Below are positions 1-7,918 of a stretch of DNA of 38,323 nucleotides, piece by piece (positions within the stretch are counted from its first letter, which is position 1; every line of letters begins with the position of its first letter). The position numbers and the translations under genes are program-made. The notes under the pieces are model-generated. The model was not told the DNA's origin and did no database searches. It worked only from the letters and a program-made list of their open reading frames with translations. Source of the stretch: JAGTVB01 sp964624765 (lineage in GTDB: Bacteria > Pseudomonadota > Gammaproteobacteria > HK1); NCBI GenBank assembly GCA_964624765.1, contig CAZUZO010000010.1, forward strand, positions 1-38,323. Reading direction: 5' to 3'.

Positions 1-22
1 TACAGCGTGAGGGGGAGGCGCG

Positions 23-3000
23 ATGTTCGTGTTGCACGGCACTTGGATTCCAGCACCGACGTCGGGATTCGACAATCGGGGAAACTTCTACCTGTGGGTC
101 GAGACGCACACGCCTATGCTCAACCAGAGTGGCCATCGCAGGCGCTCACCGCATCGATCGGCCCTGCATCCGTGTCACCTGCCGGGCGAGCAATTGATAC
201 CGCTGTTTCAGCGCGAGTTTCCAGTGCATCGATGGTTGGCAGAACCGCTGACCAGCATCGACTGCTACTTCACTCTGCCAAGCAGCGATGAGGAGCCGCT
301 GCCTTGCCCGCAGATCGCGTCTTATCTAGGTGTCGAGATGCCGGAGCGGTTTGCCTGGCGCCAATGGCAGGTGAGCTGTCTGCAACCGGCCGAGCCGTTG
401 GAATTCTTGAAACAGGCCCATTTCCTCTCATTACAGAACGGTCATGAGGTTTGGTTAGGCAGTGATTTGAGCTTCTGGTATCGGTATTCCCGTGCACTTT
501 CTGCCGTTTTCAAGGCCGATCAATATATCCCGGCCCTGAAATGCCGGCGACCGTCCGCCGCAAAGGTTTCGCCTAGCCGATCGCGGCGGAGGCAGTCGAC
601 TTCCGTCGCTCGTGGGTCGGTTAAGGGTCAGCTCGATATTGTTCCTGCTTGGGAAATCATCTCGTCTCGATACGAGTCGACCATCGCCAACTTTGGGCGG
701 GAGCTGCCAGTTTGCTGCGGGTCTGGGTCGCTCGCCCCGAACGGGCCGGGTCTGTTCGAGGGTGAGAGGCTGCTACGGCACTTTTCCGAACAAGCCTTGG
801 AGACCTTAGTGGCTGCCACGCCCTTCACCCAGAAGAGCCAAAACCAGGTCCAAGGGACTTTTATCCATCACTGCCTGTTCGCGAACGCCCCAGGACGACG
901 ATCGGCACCGATGCTCGATATCAGCCAGCAGACCTGGCAGGAATGGCAACTCTGGCGCCAGCGCTTGGTGGCGACGCAAACTGGAGCCGACTTTATTCTA
1001 TGCCTGCGCTTGCATTCCGCCGCACAAGGTAGTCCGAATGACTGGCCCCTGGAGTTATTGGTGGAATCCAAGCAAGACCCCTCGCTCAAGGTGGCGTTGC
1101 ATGAGTACTGGCAGTATCCCGCGAGCGAGCGGGCACGCCTTAAGCGTTTTCTGGGGCAAGACTTCGAAAAGGCTCTATTACTCGCTTTGGGCGAGGCGGC
1201 ACGCATATTTCCGAAGCTCTGGGAGGGGCTTGAGACCGACCGCCCGAGCGGGGTTTCCTTGAACGCCGGAGAAGCGTGGCAGTTCCTAAAGGAGAGCGCT
1301 CTGATACTCGAGGATGCCGGCCACAAGGTGATTGTCCCCGCCTGGTGGACCCCCGAGGGCCGCCAGCGCGCGCGACTTCGGGTTCAGGTCTCGGCGGCCC
1401 GAGCTCCGGCTCAGGCGGGGACCGGTAGCGCTTTGACGTTGGCGAGCCTGGTGGACTATCGCTATGAGTTGGCCATCGGGGAGCAGGTGGTCAGTCCCGA
1501 GGAATGGCAAGCACTGGTGGCAGCGAAGACCCCGCTGGTGCACTTTCGTGGCGAGTGGATGGAGGTCGATGGCGAACGCATGGCGAAGATGCTGGCACTG
1601 TGGCACGAGCAAGGTCCCCGATCGCTGCAGATGCCAGTGCTCGATATGTTTCGTGAGGCGACTCAAGCTGAGGCCGGTGACGATTATCAGTATCACTACG
1701 CCGGCGCGGTGGCCGAGATGATGGCTAGGCTGGAGGACAAGAGCCGATTAGAGCTGGTTCCAACCCCTGCCGGCCTGTGTGGGGTATTGCGGGAATATCA
1801 GCAGCGGGGCGTCGCCTGGCTGCGCTACCTCGAGGAACTCGGGATGGGCCCTTGCCTTGCCGATGACATGGGCCTTGGTAAGACGGTTCAGGTGATCGCG
1901 CGTTTGGTTCAGGAACGCGAGGGCGCGAGCGTGACCGCATCGAGTCCGGGACCGACACTGCTTGTCGCGCCGACCTCGGTGCTGGGCAACTGGCAAAAGG
2001 AGATCGAGCGCTTCGCCCCCCAGCTCAAAGTGTTTCTGCACCACGGTGCCGGTCGGGCGAAACAACAAGCGGCACTCGCGTCTACTGCGGCAAGCCACGA
2101 TGTGCTGCTCACCTCGTTTGCCCTGGCCCGCAAGGATGCCGCGTTGCTGCAGCCGATCCGCTGGCACCGGGTGGTGATCGACGAAGCGCAGAATATCAAG
2201 AATCCGAAGTCCGCTCAGGCCCGCGCCCTCTTCAAGCTAAATGCTGCCCGGCGTTTGGCTCTGACCGGAACGCCCATCGAGAATCGCCTGCTGGATCTGT
2301 GGTCGATCTTTCGTTTCTTGAACCCTGGCTATCTCGGTACCGAGGGTCAGTTCCGGAAGACCTTCGAGACGCCCATCCAGCGGGAGAGCGATGCCGTCCG
2401 TTCGAGTACCCTCAAAGCCCTGGTCGGCCCCTTTCTGTTACGGCGGTTGAAGACGGATAAGACCGTGCTCAAGGATCTTCCCGACAAGATCGAACAGAAG
2501 GTTTACTGCAACCTCAGCCAGGAACAAGCCTCCCTTTACCAAGCAGTGGTCGACCAGGTGGGGAAGCCATTGGAGCAAGCCGAAGGCATGGCGCGCAGAG
2601 GGCTGATTCTCTCCACGCTGATGCGGCTCAAGCAGATCTGCAATCACCCCGCGCAGTTTCTGCAGGATGGCAGCGGTTTTTCCGAAGAGCGTTCCCACAA
2701 GCTCGCGCGGGTGGTGCAAATGATCGAGGAAGTGATCACGGAAGGGGAAAGCCTGTTACTGTTCACTCAATTTACAGAAATCGGCGACGCATTGGAGCAA
2801 CATCTGCGCTCACAATATCACTACAATACCTTCTATCTCCATGGTGGCACCGCCCGTAGTCGGCGCCAGAAGATGATCGAGACCTTTCAAGACCCAGAGA
2901 CTCCCCCCTCGATCTTTGTGTTGTCGCTCAAGGCAGGGGGAGTGGGCATCACCCTCACCAAAGCGAATCATGTGTTTCATTTTGATCGTTGGTGGAATCC

Positions 3001-3229
3001 GGCGGTGGAGAATCAAGCCACCGACCGCGCATTCCGCATCGGTCAACAGAAGAAGGTCTTTGTGCACAAGTTGGTCACCCTGGGTACCCTCGAGGAACGC
3101 ATCGATCACATGCTGGAAGAGAAGCAAAAGCTGCAGGGTATTGTGGGCCATGATGAGTCCTGGCTGACGGAACTCGACAATGAGGCGTTTCGACGTTTGA
3201 TCGACCTCAGCCAAAGCGCGGTGCTTTAA
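23..3229 (+). CDS. SNF2-family DEAD/DEAH-box helicase (HepA/RapA-like)
   Basis: A 1068-aa protein with the complete SNF2 ATPase core. Walker A is DMGLGKT (residues 615-621) and the Walker B box is DEAQ (720-723, in VVIDEAQNIKN). Motif III is LTGTPIENRLLDLWS. The C-terminal helicase lobe carries LLFTQFTE, the YLHGGT segment, LSLKAGGVGITLT and the arginine-finger segment ATDRAFRIGQ. The roughly 580 residues before the core resemble the helicase-associated N-terminal region of bacterial SNF2 proteins, which suggests an ATP-driven DNA or nucleoprotein translocase in the cytoplasm. The ATG at 23 follows a GGGGGAGG ribosome site. A SWIM zinc-finger gene lies about 250 bp downstream on the same strand, a pairing seen in many bacteria. 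The fold is secure; the biological target (transcription recycling, repair or defence) is not visible. Confidence 0.93.
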   Translation: MFVLHGTWIPAPTSGFDNRGNFYLWVETHTPMLNQSGHRRRSPHRSALHPCHLPGEQLIPLFQREFPVHRWLAEPLTSIDCYFTLPSSDEEPLPCPQIASYLGVEMPERFAWRQWQVSCLQPAEPLEFLKQAHFLSLQNGHEVWLGSDLSFWYRYSRALSAVFKADQYIPALKCRRPSAAKVSPSRSRRRQSTSVARGSVKGQLDIVPAWEIISSRYESTIANFGRELPVCCGSGSLAPNGPGLFEGERLLRHFSEQALETLVAATPFTQKSQNQVQGTFIHHCLFANAPGRRSAPMLDISQQTWQEWQLWRQRLVATQTGADFILCLRLHSAAQGSPNDWPLELLVESKQDPSLKVALHEYWQYPASERARLKRFLGQDFEKALLLALGEAARIFPKLWEGLETDRPSGVSLNAGEAWQFLKESALILEDAGHKVIVPAWWTPEGRQRARLRVQVSAARAPAQAGTGSALTLASLVDYRYELAIGEQVVSPEEWQALVAAKTPLVHFRGEWMEVDGERMAKMLALWHEQGPRSLQMPVLDMFREATQAEAGDDYQYHYAGAVAEMMARLEDKSRLELVPTPAGLCGVLREYQQRGVAWLRYLEELGMGPCLADDMGLGKTVQVIARLVQEREGASVTASSPGPTLLVAPTSVLGNWQKEIERFAPQLKVFLHHGAGRAKQQAALASTAASHDVLLTSFALARKDAALLQPIRWHRVVIDEAQNIKNPKSAQARALFKLNAARRLALTGTPIENRLLDLWSIFRFLNPGYLGTEGQFRKTFETPIQRESDAVRSSTLKALVGPFLLRRLKTDKTVLKDLPDKIEQKVYCNLSQEQASLYQAVVDQVGKPLEQAEGMARRGLILSTLMRLKQICNHPAQFLQDGSGFSEERSHKLARVVQMIEEVITEGESLLLFTQFTEIGDALEQHLRSQYHYNTFYLHGGTARSRRQKMIETFQDPETPPSIFVLSLKAGGVGITLTKANHVFHFDRWWNPAVENQATDRAFRIGQQKKVFVHKLVTLGTLEERIDHMLEEKQKLQGIVGHDESWLTELDNEAFRRLIDLSQSAVL

Positions 3230-3478
3230 CCGTGAACCAGGCATTCCCGGAGTAGGGTTAAGTTATTGAAATAACGACATATTGTGTTATTGTTTTCTGC
3301 CAACACTTTAATGTTAAGTGCTTGTTTGTTAAGCAACTTATGCCAATTAGAGCGGGAATTGCTGACCATGAACGCACCTGCAACTCGAGGGAGAGCTTGT
3401 GAAAGAATTGGGGCGTTGGTCATCGTTTCGGCCGTCTTGTTACCTTTGCCCTGATTGGCACCGAGAGGTCAGTACGCT
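3230..3478. other. AT-rich intergenic gap with fragments of two repeat families
   Basis: This 249-bp gap separates the SNF2 and SWIM genes. It starts with an AT-rich block near 3257-3350, unlike the GC-rich surroundings, containing the small palindrome GTTATT-GA-AATAAC, which could be promoter or operator DNA. At about 3393 there is a weak match to the family A end (GAGCTTGTG). From about 3412 to 3454 there is a match to the left half of family B, including GGCGTTGGTCATCGTTTCGG. No right half is present, so this is a truncated copy. Confidence 0.5.
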
Positions 3479-4321
3479 ATGACAAAGGTGGGGCGCACGT
3501 GGTGGGGAAAGCGCTTTATCGAGGCCTTAGAGGGGGTAATGGATGAGGGGCGGTTACGCCGCGGTCGCTCCTATTCCGGCCCGAACCGACTGTTGGCGTT
3601 TAGCATCGAAGGCAGTGACGTACAGGCTGAGATCAGAGGGAACATCAATCCCTACTTCGGGGTGCACAAAGAACCTCGTTACCGTGTGCATATCCGGCTC
3701 AAGCCGATCCCTGCGAAGAGGTGGGACGGTATCCTCAAGCGAGTTTCCTCTAATGCGGCGTGGCTCTCTAAGCTGTTGATGAACGAAATGCCGGACAACA
3801 TCGAGGCGGCGTTTCAGGGGCAAAACCTGACTCTACTGCCCGCTACGGCAAAAGACTTGCAAACCGAGTGTTCCTGTCCGGACTGGGCGAATCCGTGCAA
3901 GCACATCGCGGGCACGTATTATCGGGTGGCCTCGATGCTCGATGCCGATCCCCTACTGTTGTTCGAGCTGCGCGGTCTACCCAAGGCCAGGCTTTCCCAA
4001 GAGCTTGGCAGCTCGCCTCTCGGTCAGGCGTTACTTGCTCAGCTTACGGTTGGCAGCGACCTGACGCTCAACGTGGATGAATTTCGTTACTCTCAACCCG
4101 AGTGGCACACGGTGCCCGAAAGTCTGACCGTCAAGCGCTTCTGGGAGGGAAGTAACCCCTGGCCAGCCTCAGAAGAGAAGCTATCCAGGGCGAGCGTACC
4201 GGCTATCCTGATCAAGAAACAAGGGGATTTCCCGGCGTTTTGGCATCGGGACAATTCCTTCATCGAGGCGATGGAAGGGATCTACGGTGAGGTGCGGCGA
4301 AAGAACGCGGACAGCTTATGA
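3479..4321 (+). CDS. SWIM zinc-finger protein
   Basis: A 280-aa protein. The SWIM motif CxCx6CxH is intact as CSCPDWANPCKH (C131, C133, C140, H142). The N-terminus (GRTWWGKRFIEALE) is typical of bacterial SWIM proteins encoded next to SNF2 helicases. SWIM domains are predicted zinc-binding modules for DNA or protein contacts, so this may be an accessory subunit of the helicase at 23-3229. The ATG at 3479 is preferred over a TTG at 3455 because GAGAGG sits about 10 nt upstream and because the nine extra residues would be encoded by repeat-derived DNA. The C-terminal third has no motif I recognise. Confidence 0.85.
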   Translation: MTKVGRTWWGKRFIEALEGVMDEGRLRRGRSYSGPNRLLAFSIEGSDVQAEIRGNINPYFGVHKEPRYRVHIRLKPIPAKRWDGILKRVSSNAAWLSKLLMNEMPDNIEAAFQGQNLTLLPATAKDLQTECSCPDWANPCKHIAGTYYRVASMLDADPLLLFELRGLPKARLSQELGSSPLGQALLAQLTVGSDLTLNVDEFRYSQPEWHTVPESLTVKRFWEGSNPWPASEEKLSRASVPAILIKKQGDFPAFWHRDNSFIEAMEGIYGEVRRKNADSL

Positions 4322-4355
4322 CGGAGGGCAACAAGCGTGAGGTGTTGGGCAAGTT

Positions 4356-4379
4356 GGGCTGAGCATTGAAGCACAGCCC
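4356..4379. terminator. Weak hairpin between convergent genes
   Basis: GGGCTG (4356-4361) and CAGCCC (4374-4379) can form a 6-bp stem in the short gap between the convergent SWIM and phosphoesterase genes. No T-run follows, so intrinsic termination is only a possibility. Confidence 0.25.
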
Positions 4380-4385
4380 GGGTGG

Positions 4386-4916
4386 CTATCGATCGGGTGC
4401 GACGGTCTCGGGAACATCATGGATGGCAAACTGCAGCTTTCTCAGGTCGCCCAATACATAGGTCGCCGGTGCATCGATCCCCCCTACGGTACCGGGGTTG
4501 ATGATCAGCGTATGACCGCCTTGCAGGTTTCGTTGCTGAGCGATGGATGCCTCGTGGCTGTGGCCGCAGCACACCACATCGTAGTCTCCAGTGGCGGCCA
4601 TGGCGCGGGCGTAATGTGGGAAGTGGACGATGAAGAGTCGGCGTTCAGCAAGAGTCAGATCGGCGTCCTGACCGTAGTAGTGGATAAAGCCTTGACGGTG
4701 GTGAGCGATTCGCATGAGCACCACGAGGTCCCCAGTATTATTGCCATGGATGAGATGTATCGGAAGACCGAGCGGTCGCAGTACCGGAAGGGTAGATGGC
4801 GTGACCAGATCACCGCAATGCAATACCGCTTCGGCGCCGCGGGCCTTAGCGTCGGTGAGCGCCGCGATCAGTAACCTGCGATTATCGTGACTGTCGGAGA
4901 CGATACAAACCTTCAT
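4386..4916 (-). CDS. Metallophosphoesterase, YfcE/MJ0936-like
   Basis: A 176-aa calcineurin-fold phosphodiesterase with the dinuclear metal motifs in order: D8-x-H10 (SDSHDN), G35-D36 (HCGDLV), G58-N59 (HGNN), H98 (VHFPH) and GHSH (118-121). Length fits the small YfcE class, which hydrolyses simple phosphodiesters in vitro; the physiological substrate is unknown. The third motif reads GNN where many members have GNC or GNH; the metal-binding Asn is kept. It lies 62 bp downstream of lutC on the same strand and may be cotranscribed, but no functional link to lactate use is evident. A GGGGAAGG ribosome site precedes the start. Confidence 0.88.
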   Translation of the reverse strand: MKVCIVSDSHDNRRLLIAALTDAKARGAEAVLHCGDLVTPSTLPVLRPLGLPIHLIHGNNTGDLVVLMRIAHHRQGFIHYYGQDADLTLAERRLFIVHFPHYARAMAATGDYDVVCCGHSHEASIAQQRNLQGGHTLIINPGTVGGIDAPATYVLGDLRKLQFAIHDVPETVAPDR

Positions 4917-4978
4917 TCGTTGCCTTCCCCTCCGCTGTTTTGCCGACGGCCTAGGGCAAGCGTTGCAAATAATGGTAG

Positions 4979-5635
4979 CTAGGCTTCGACCAAAATAACG
5001 TGCAATCGCCGCGGCCCGTGCGCGCCGATCTGAATAGTCTGTTCAACGTCGGCGGTGCGCGATGGTCCGGTGATAAAGGTCAGCGCCCGCGGCATACCCC
5101 CCGAGCGCTCGCGGACCCGTTGCCAAACGTCCTCTAGGTGCCGCAGCACCTGGGACGTCTGAACCAGGGCGATGTGATTTTCTGGCAGGAAGTGCAAGGT
5201 ATTGGGGCTGTGCTGCGCGGAGGCAACCACCAAGCTTCCGGTCTCGGCGATCGCGGCGAGCACGCCGGTGAGGCTGGTGCGATCCGCCGCCATGGCTGGG
5301 CGCACCGAAACCTCCAGATCAGGGGGCCAGGGAAGGGCGTCCAATGCCGGCAGAGCGGCGCGTACCAGGGTATGCTCAAGTCCATATTCATCCAGGAACG
5401 TGCGTACGGCGCTAGGGATGGCATCGACGGAGGTTAACCGCACCAGAGTGGCGCCGGTGGCGGTGATGCGGCGTGTGAAGTGTGCCACGCAATCCCCTTC
5501 GACGGCGGGCTTGAGGAGGAGGCCAGCCTGGTTGGCAGCCGCGCGCCCTTGCCAGAGTTGAAAATCCTGCCCGGTTCGCGCTCGATGCAGGGCGTTGCGA
5601 ATGGCGTTGAGGATCGCTGTCCGCGCTTCGGTCAT
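4979..5635 (-). CDS. lutC: LUD-domain protein, LutC-like lactate utilisation subunit
   Basis: A 218-aa LUD-domain (LutC/YkgG) protein. Supporting segments are TSLTGVLAAIAETGSLVV, the ALVQTSQVL stretch and the C-terminal FITGPSRTADVEQT, all found in LutC proteins. In the Lut system three proteins together replace flavin lactate dehydrogenase to oxidise L-lactate to pyruvate. The frame stays open to 5665, but the ATG at 5635 overlaps the lutB stop as ATGA, so translational coupling is likely and I chose that start. No strong ribosome site is visible, in keeping with coupling. It is the last gene of the lut set. Confidence 0.88.
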   Translation of the reverse strand: MTEARTAILNAIRNALHRARTGQDFQLWQGRAAANQAGLLLKPAVEGDCVAHFTRRITATGATLVRLTSVDAIPSAVRTFLDEYGLEHTLVRAALPALDALPWPPDLEVSVRPAMAADRTSLTGVLAAIAETGSLVVASAQHSPNTLHFLPENHIALVQTSQVLRHLEDVWQRVRERSGGMPRALTFITGPSRTADVEQTIQIGAHGPRRLHVILVEA

Positions 5636-7059
5636 GAGGGACGCTTTCGTTGCCGACTCTGCCACGCCGAGTGAAACGTTTGCCGGGCGGGGGCCGGCAG
5701 ATCGCGCGCCGCGGTCCAGCCGTGGCTAAGGGGCAGTTTATGGAAGCGGCCGCGGCGCCCTCCGAGTCGACCGAGCAGCCCCGCGGCGATCGCCATGACA
5801 CCGTGGTAGAGCCGAGGATGCTTCGCCAGCAACGCCCATAGGCGAAGACCGATCCTGACCCGCGAGGGCGTGATCCTTTGGCTGAACGACTCGTTACGGA
5901 GCCTGCGCAGCAGCATCGGCAGAGGAATCTGCACCGGACACACCTCCTCGCAGCGCCCATTCAAGGTGCAGGCTTGCGGTAGGTCGGGCGCCGCCTTGAG
6001 GCCGAGGATGCGCGGGGTGAGCACCGCCCCCATCGGCCCAGGGTACACCCAACCGTAGGCGTGGCCGCCGATGGCGCCGTAGACGGGACAATGATTCAGA
6101 CAGGCACCGCAGCGAATACATCGCAGCATGTCGCGGAATGCGCTGCCGAGCATCTCTGAGCGGCCGTTATCGACCAACACGACGTGCATCGAGCCCGGCC
6201 CGTCGCGATCGGCGGGCCGGCGTGGACCGGTCACAAAAGTCGTATAGCTGGTCATGGCTTGACCGGTGGCGCTGCGCCCCAGCACCCGTAGCAGGGTGGT
6301 CACGTCTTCCAGCGTCGGCACGATCTTCTCGATGCTGGCAACGACGATGTGTACGGCTGGCAGGGTGTGCACGAGATCGCCATTGCCTTCGTTGGTTACG
6401 AGCACCACCGAACCGGTTTCGGCAACCAGGAAATTGGCACCGGTGATCCCCACGTCGGCGCTGAGGAAAGCCGAGCGCAGCACCTTGCGCGCTTCGGCCA
6501 CGATGTCGGGTACCTCGGTTAAGGGTTTGCTGCGTTCGATGTGTGGGTGGAAAGTGTGAAAGAGCTGCGCGACCTGGTCGCGGGTCTTGTGCACTGCCGG
6601 GGCGATGATGTGACTCGGCGGTTCTTTCGCCAGCTGAATGATGTATTCACCGAGATCGGTTTCGACGACGTGCAAGCCACTGGCCTCAAGGGCGCCGTTG
6701 AGGGCTATCTCTTCACCCACCATGGATTTGCCTTTGGTGATCCGCCTGGCTCGGTGAGCTTGGCAGATGGCAACGACCTGCTGACACGCCTCTTCCGCGC
6801 TGCGTGCCCAGTGGAGCTCACCGCCTTGAGCGGTGAGCGCTGCCTCAAAGCCTTCGAGATGGTGATCCAAATGCTCCAGCGCGTGATCCTTGATGATCCG
6901 GGCCCGCTCGCATAGTTCTGCGAACTCCGGCAGTGCGTCGAGCGCCGCTTGGCGCTTGTATACGAAGCCACCATAGGCGCGTGCCAGCGCGGCCTGCAGG
7001 ACAGTGTCCTGCAGGGCCTCTATCGACCGATCCTGAAACGTGTGGGTCGGGGGGCTCAT
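5632..7059 (-). CDS. lutB: LutB-like iron-sulfur protein of lactate utilisation
   Basis: A 475-aa protein with an N-terminal LUD domain (TKGKSMVGEEIALN near 109-121; GITGANFLVAETGSVVLVTNEGNGD near 204-228) and a C-terminal ferredoxin-like part. The first Fe-S motif is complete: CIRCGACLNHCP (C314, C317, C320, C324). The second reads CTLNGRCEEVCP (C364, C370, C374), with Asn367 where a CxxCxxCxxxCP motif would have Cys. Both ends overlap their neighbours as ATGA (lutA stop with lutB start, lutB stop with lutC start), so the three are one translationally coupled operon. It probably passes electrons from lactate to the respiratory chain. Confidence 0.9.
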   Translation of the reverse strand: MSPPTHTFQDRSIEALQDTVLQAALARAYGGFVYKRQAALDALPEFAELCERARIIKDHALEHLDHHLEGFEAALTAQGGELHWARSAEEACQQVVAICQAHRARRITKGKSMVGEEIALNGALEASGLHVVETDLGEYIIQLAKEPPSHIIAPAVHKTRDQVAQLFHTFHPHIERSKPLTEVPDIVAEARKVLRSAFLSADVGITGANFLVAETGSVVLVTNEGNGDLVHTLPAVHIVVASIEKIVPTLEDVTTLLRVLGRSATGQAMTSYTTFVTGPRRPADRDGPGSMHVVLVDNGRSEMLGSAFRDMLRCIRCGACLNHCPVYGAIGGHAYGWVYPGPMGAVLTPRILGLKAAPDLPQACTLNGRCEEVCPVQIPLPMLLRRLRNESFSQRITPSRVRIGLRLWALLAKHPRLYHGVMAIAAGLLGRLGGRRGRFHKLPLSHGWTAARDLPAPARQTFHSAWQSRQRKRPS

Positions 7060-7829
7060 CGGCTGCTCTCGCTTTCACCGATAGGTGGAACATCTGCCAT
7101 CCCTGCCAGAATTTCCGCCACGTGGTAGACCTTAATGGCACTGCCCTGGCGCTTCAGACGCCCGGCGATATTGAGTAGACAACCCAGATCGCCGCCGAGC
7201 ACGGTATCGGCGCCGGTCTCGCAGACCCGCTCGACCTTGTCCGACACCATGCGCACCGAGATCTCAGGGTACTTCACACAGAAAACACCCCCAAACCCAC
7301 AACAGCTCTCCCAGTCGCGGAGCTCTCGGAGATGAAGCCCCTGGACACGGGTAAGCAGTTGCCGGGGCTGATGGCGGATGCGGAGTTCCCGCAGCCCCGA
7401 ACAAGAATCATGATAGGTGACGTGAGCGCAGTAGGTTGCATCGATGTTGCGAATGCCCAGCACCTCGGTCAGAAAGTGTGTCAGCTCGTGAGTGCGCTGA
7501 GCCAAGGCCGACGCCCTTTGTTGCCATTGAGGTTCATGGACAAAAAGCTGTGGATAGTGCGCTTTGAGCATGCCGGCACAGGAGCCCGACGGTACCACGA
7601 TGTAATCGAGCTTCTCGAAGGCGGTGATGACCTGTCGGGCGATCCCCTGGGCGCTCTGGGTGTCGCCACTGTTATAGGCTGGCTGGCCGCAGCAGGTTTG
7701 TGCTTGCGGGACGACGACCTGGCAGCCTGCCTGCTCCAGCAGCTTCACGGCGGCGAAGCCGACGTTTGGACGAAACAGGTCGACCAGGCAGGTAACGAAC
7801 AAACCGACCCGCTGCGGCCCGCCCTTCAC
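7056..7829 (-). CDS. lutA: LutA-like (Fe-S)-binding protein, CCG domains
   Basis: With the GTG at 7829 this is a 257-aa protein with the two cysteine-rich CCG motifs of LutA/GlpC/HdrB-type proteins: TCCGQPAYNSGD (CCG about 46-48) and SCCGFGGVF (CCG about 176-178). The YHDSCSGLREL segment is also typical. The frame is open back to 8042, but that would run more than 100 bp into glgP and add 71 residues with no family resemblance; the family begins just before VGLFVTCLVDLFRPN. No strong ribosome site is seen at the GTG, so the start is uncertain by some codons. It is the first gene of lutABC. No lactate permease gene is present in the window. Confidence 0.88.
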   Translation of the reverse strand: MKGGPQRVGLFVTCLVDLFRPNVGFAAVKLLEQAGCQVVVPQAQTCCGQPAYNSGDTQSAQGIARQVITAFEKLDYIVVPSGSCAGMLKAHYPQLFVHEPQWQQRASALAQRTHELTHFLTEVLGIRNIDATYCAHVTYHDSCSGLRELRIRHQPRQLLTRVQGLHLRELRDWESCCGFGGVFCVKYPEISVRMVSDKVERVCETGADTVLGGDLGCLLNIAGRLKRQGSAIKVYHVAEILAGMADVPPIGESESSR

Positions 7830-7918
7830 GCTAGGCCGCAGGGGATTGGGAGACAAGATACCGGGTTTCGAATCGGCGGTGATTCGGCCCGGGTTGGCTC
7901 GATGTTGATGGCTTTCCT

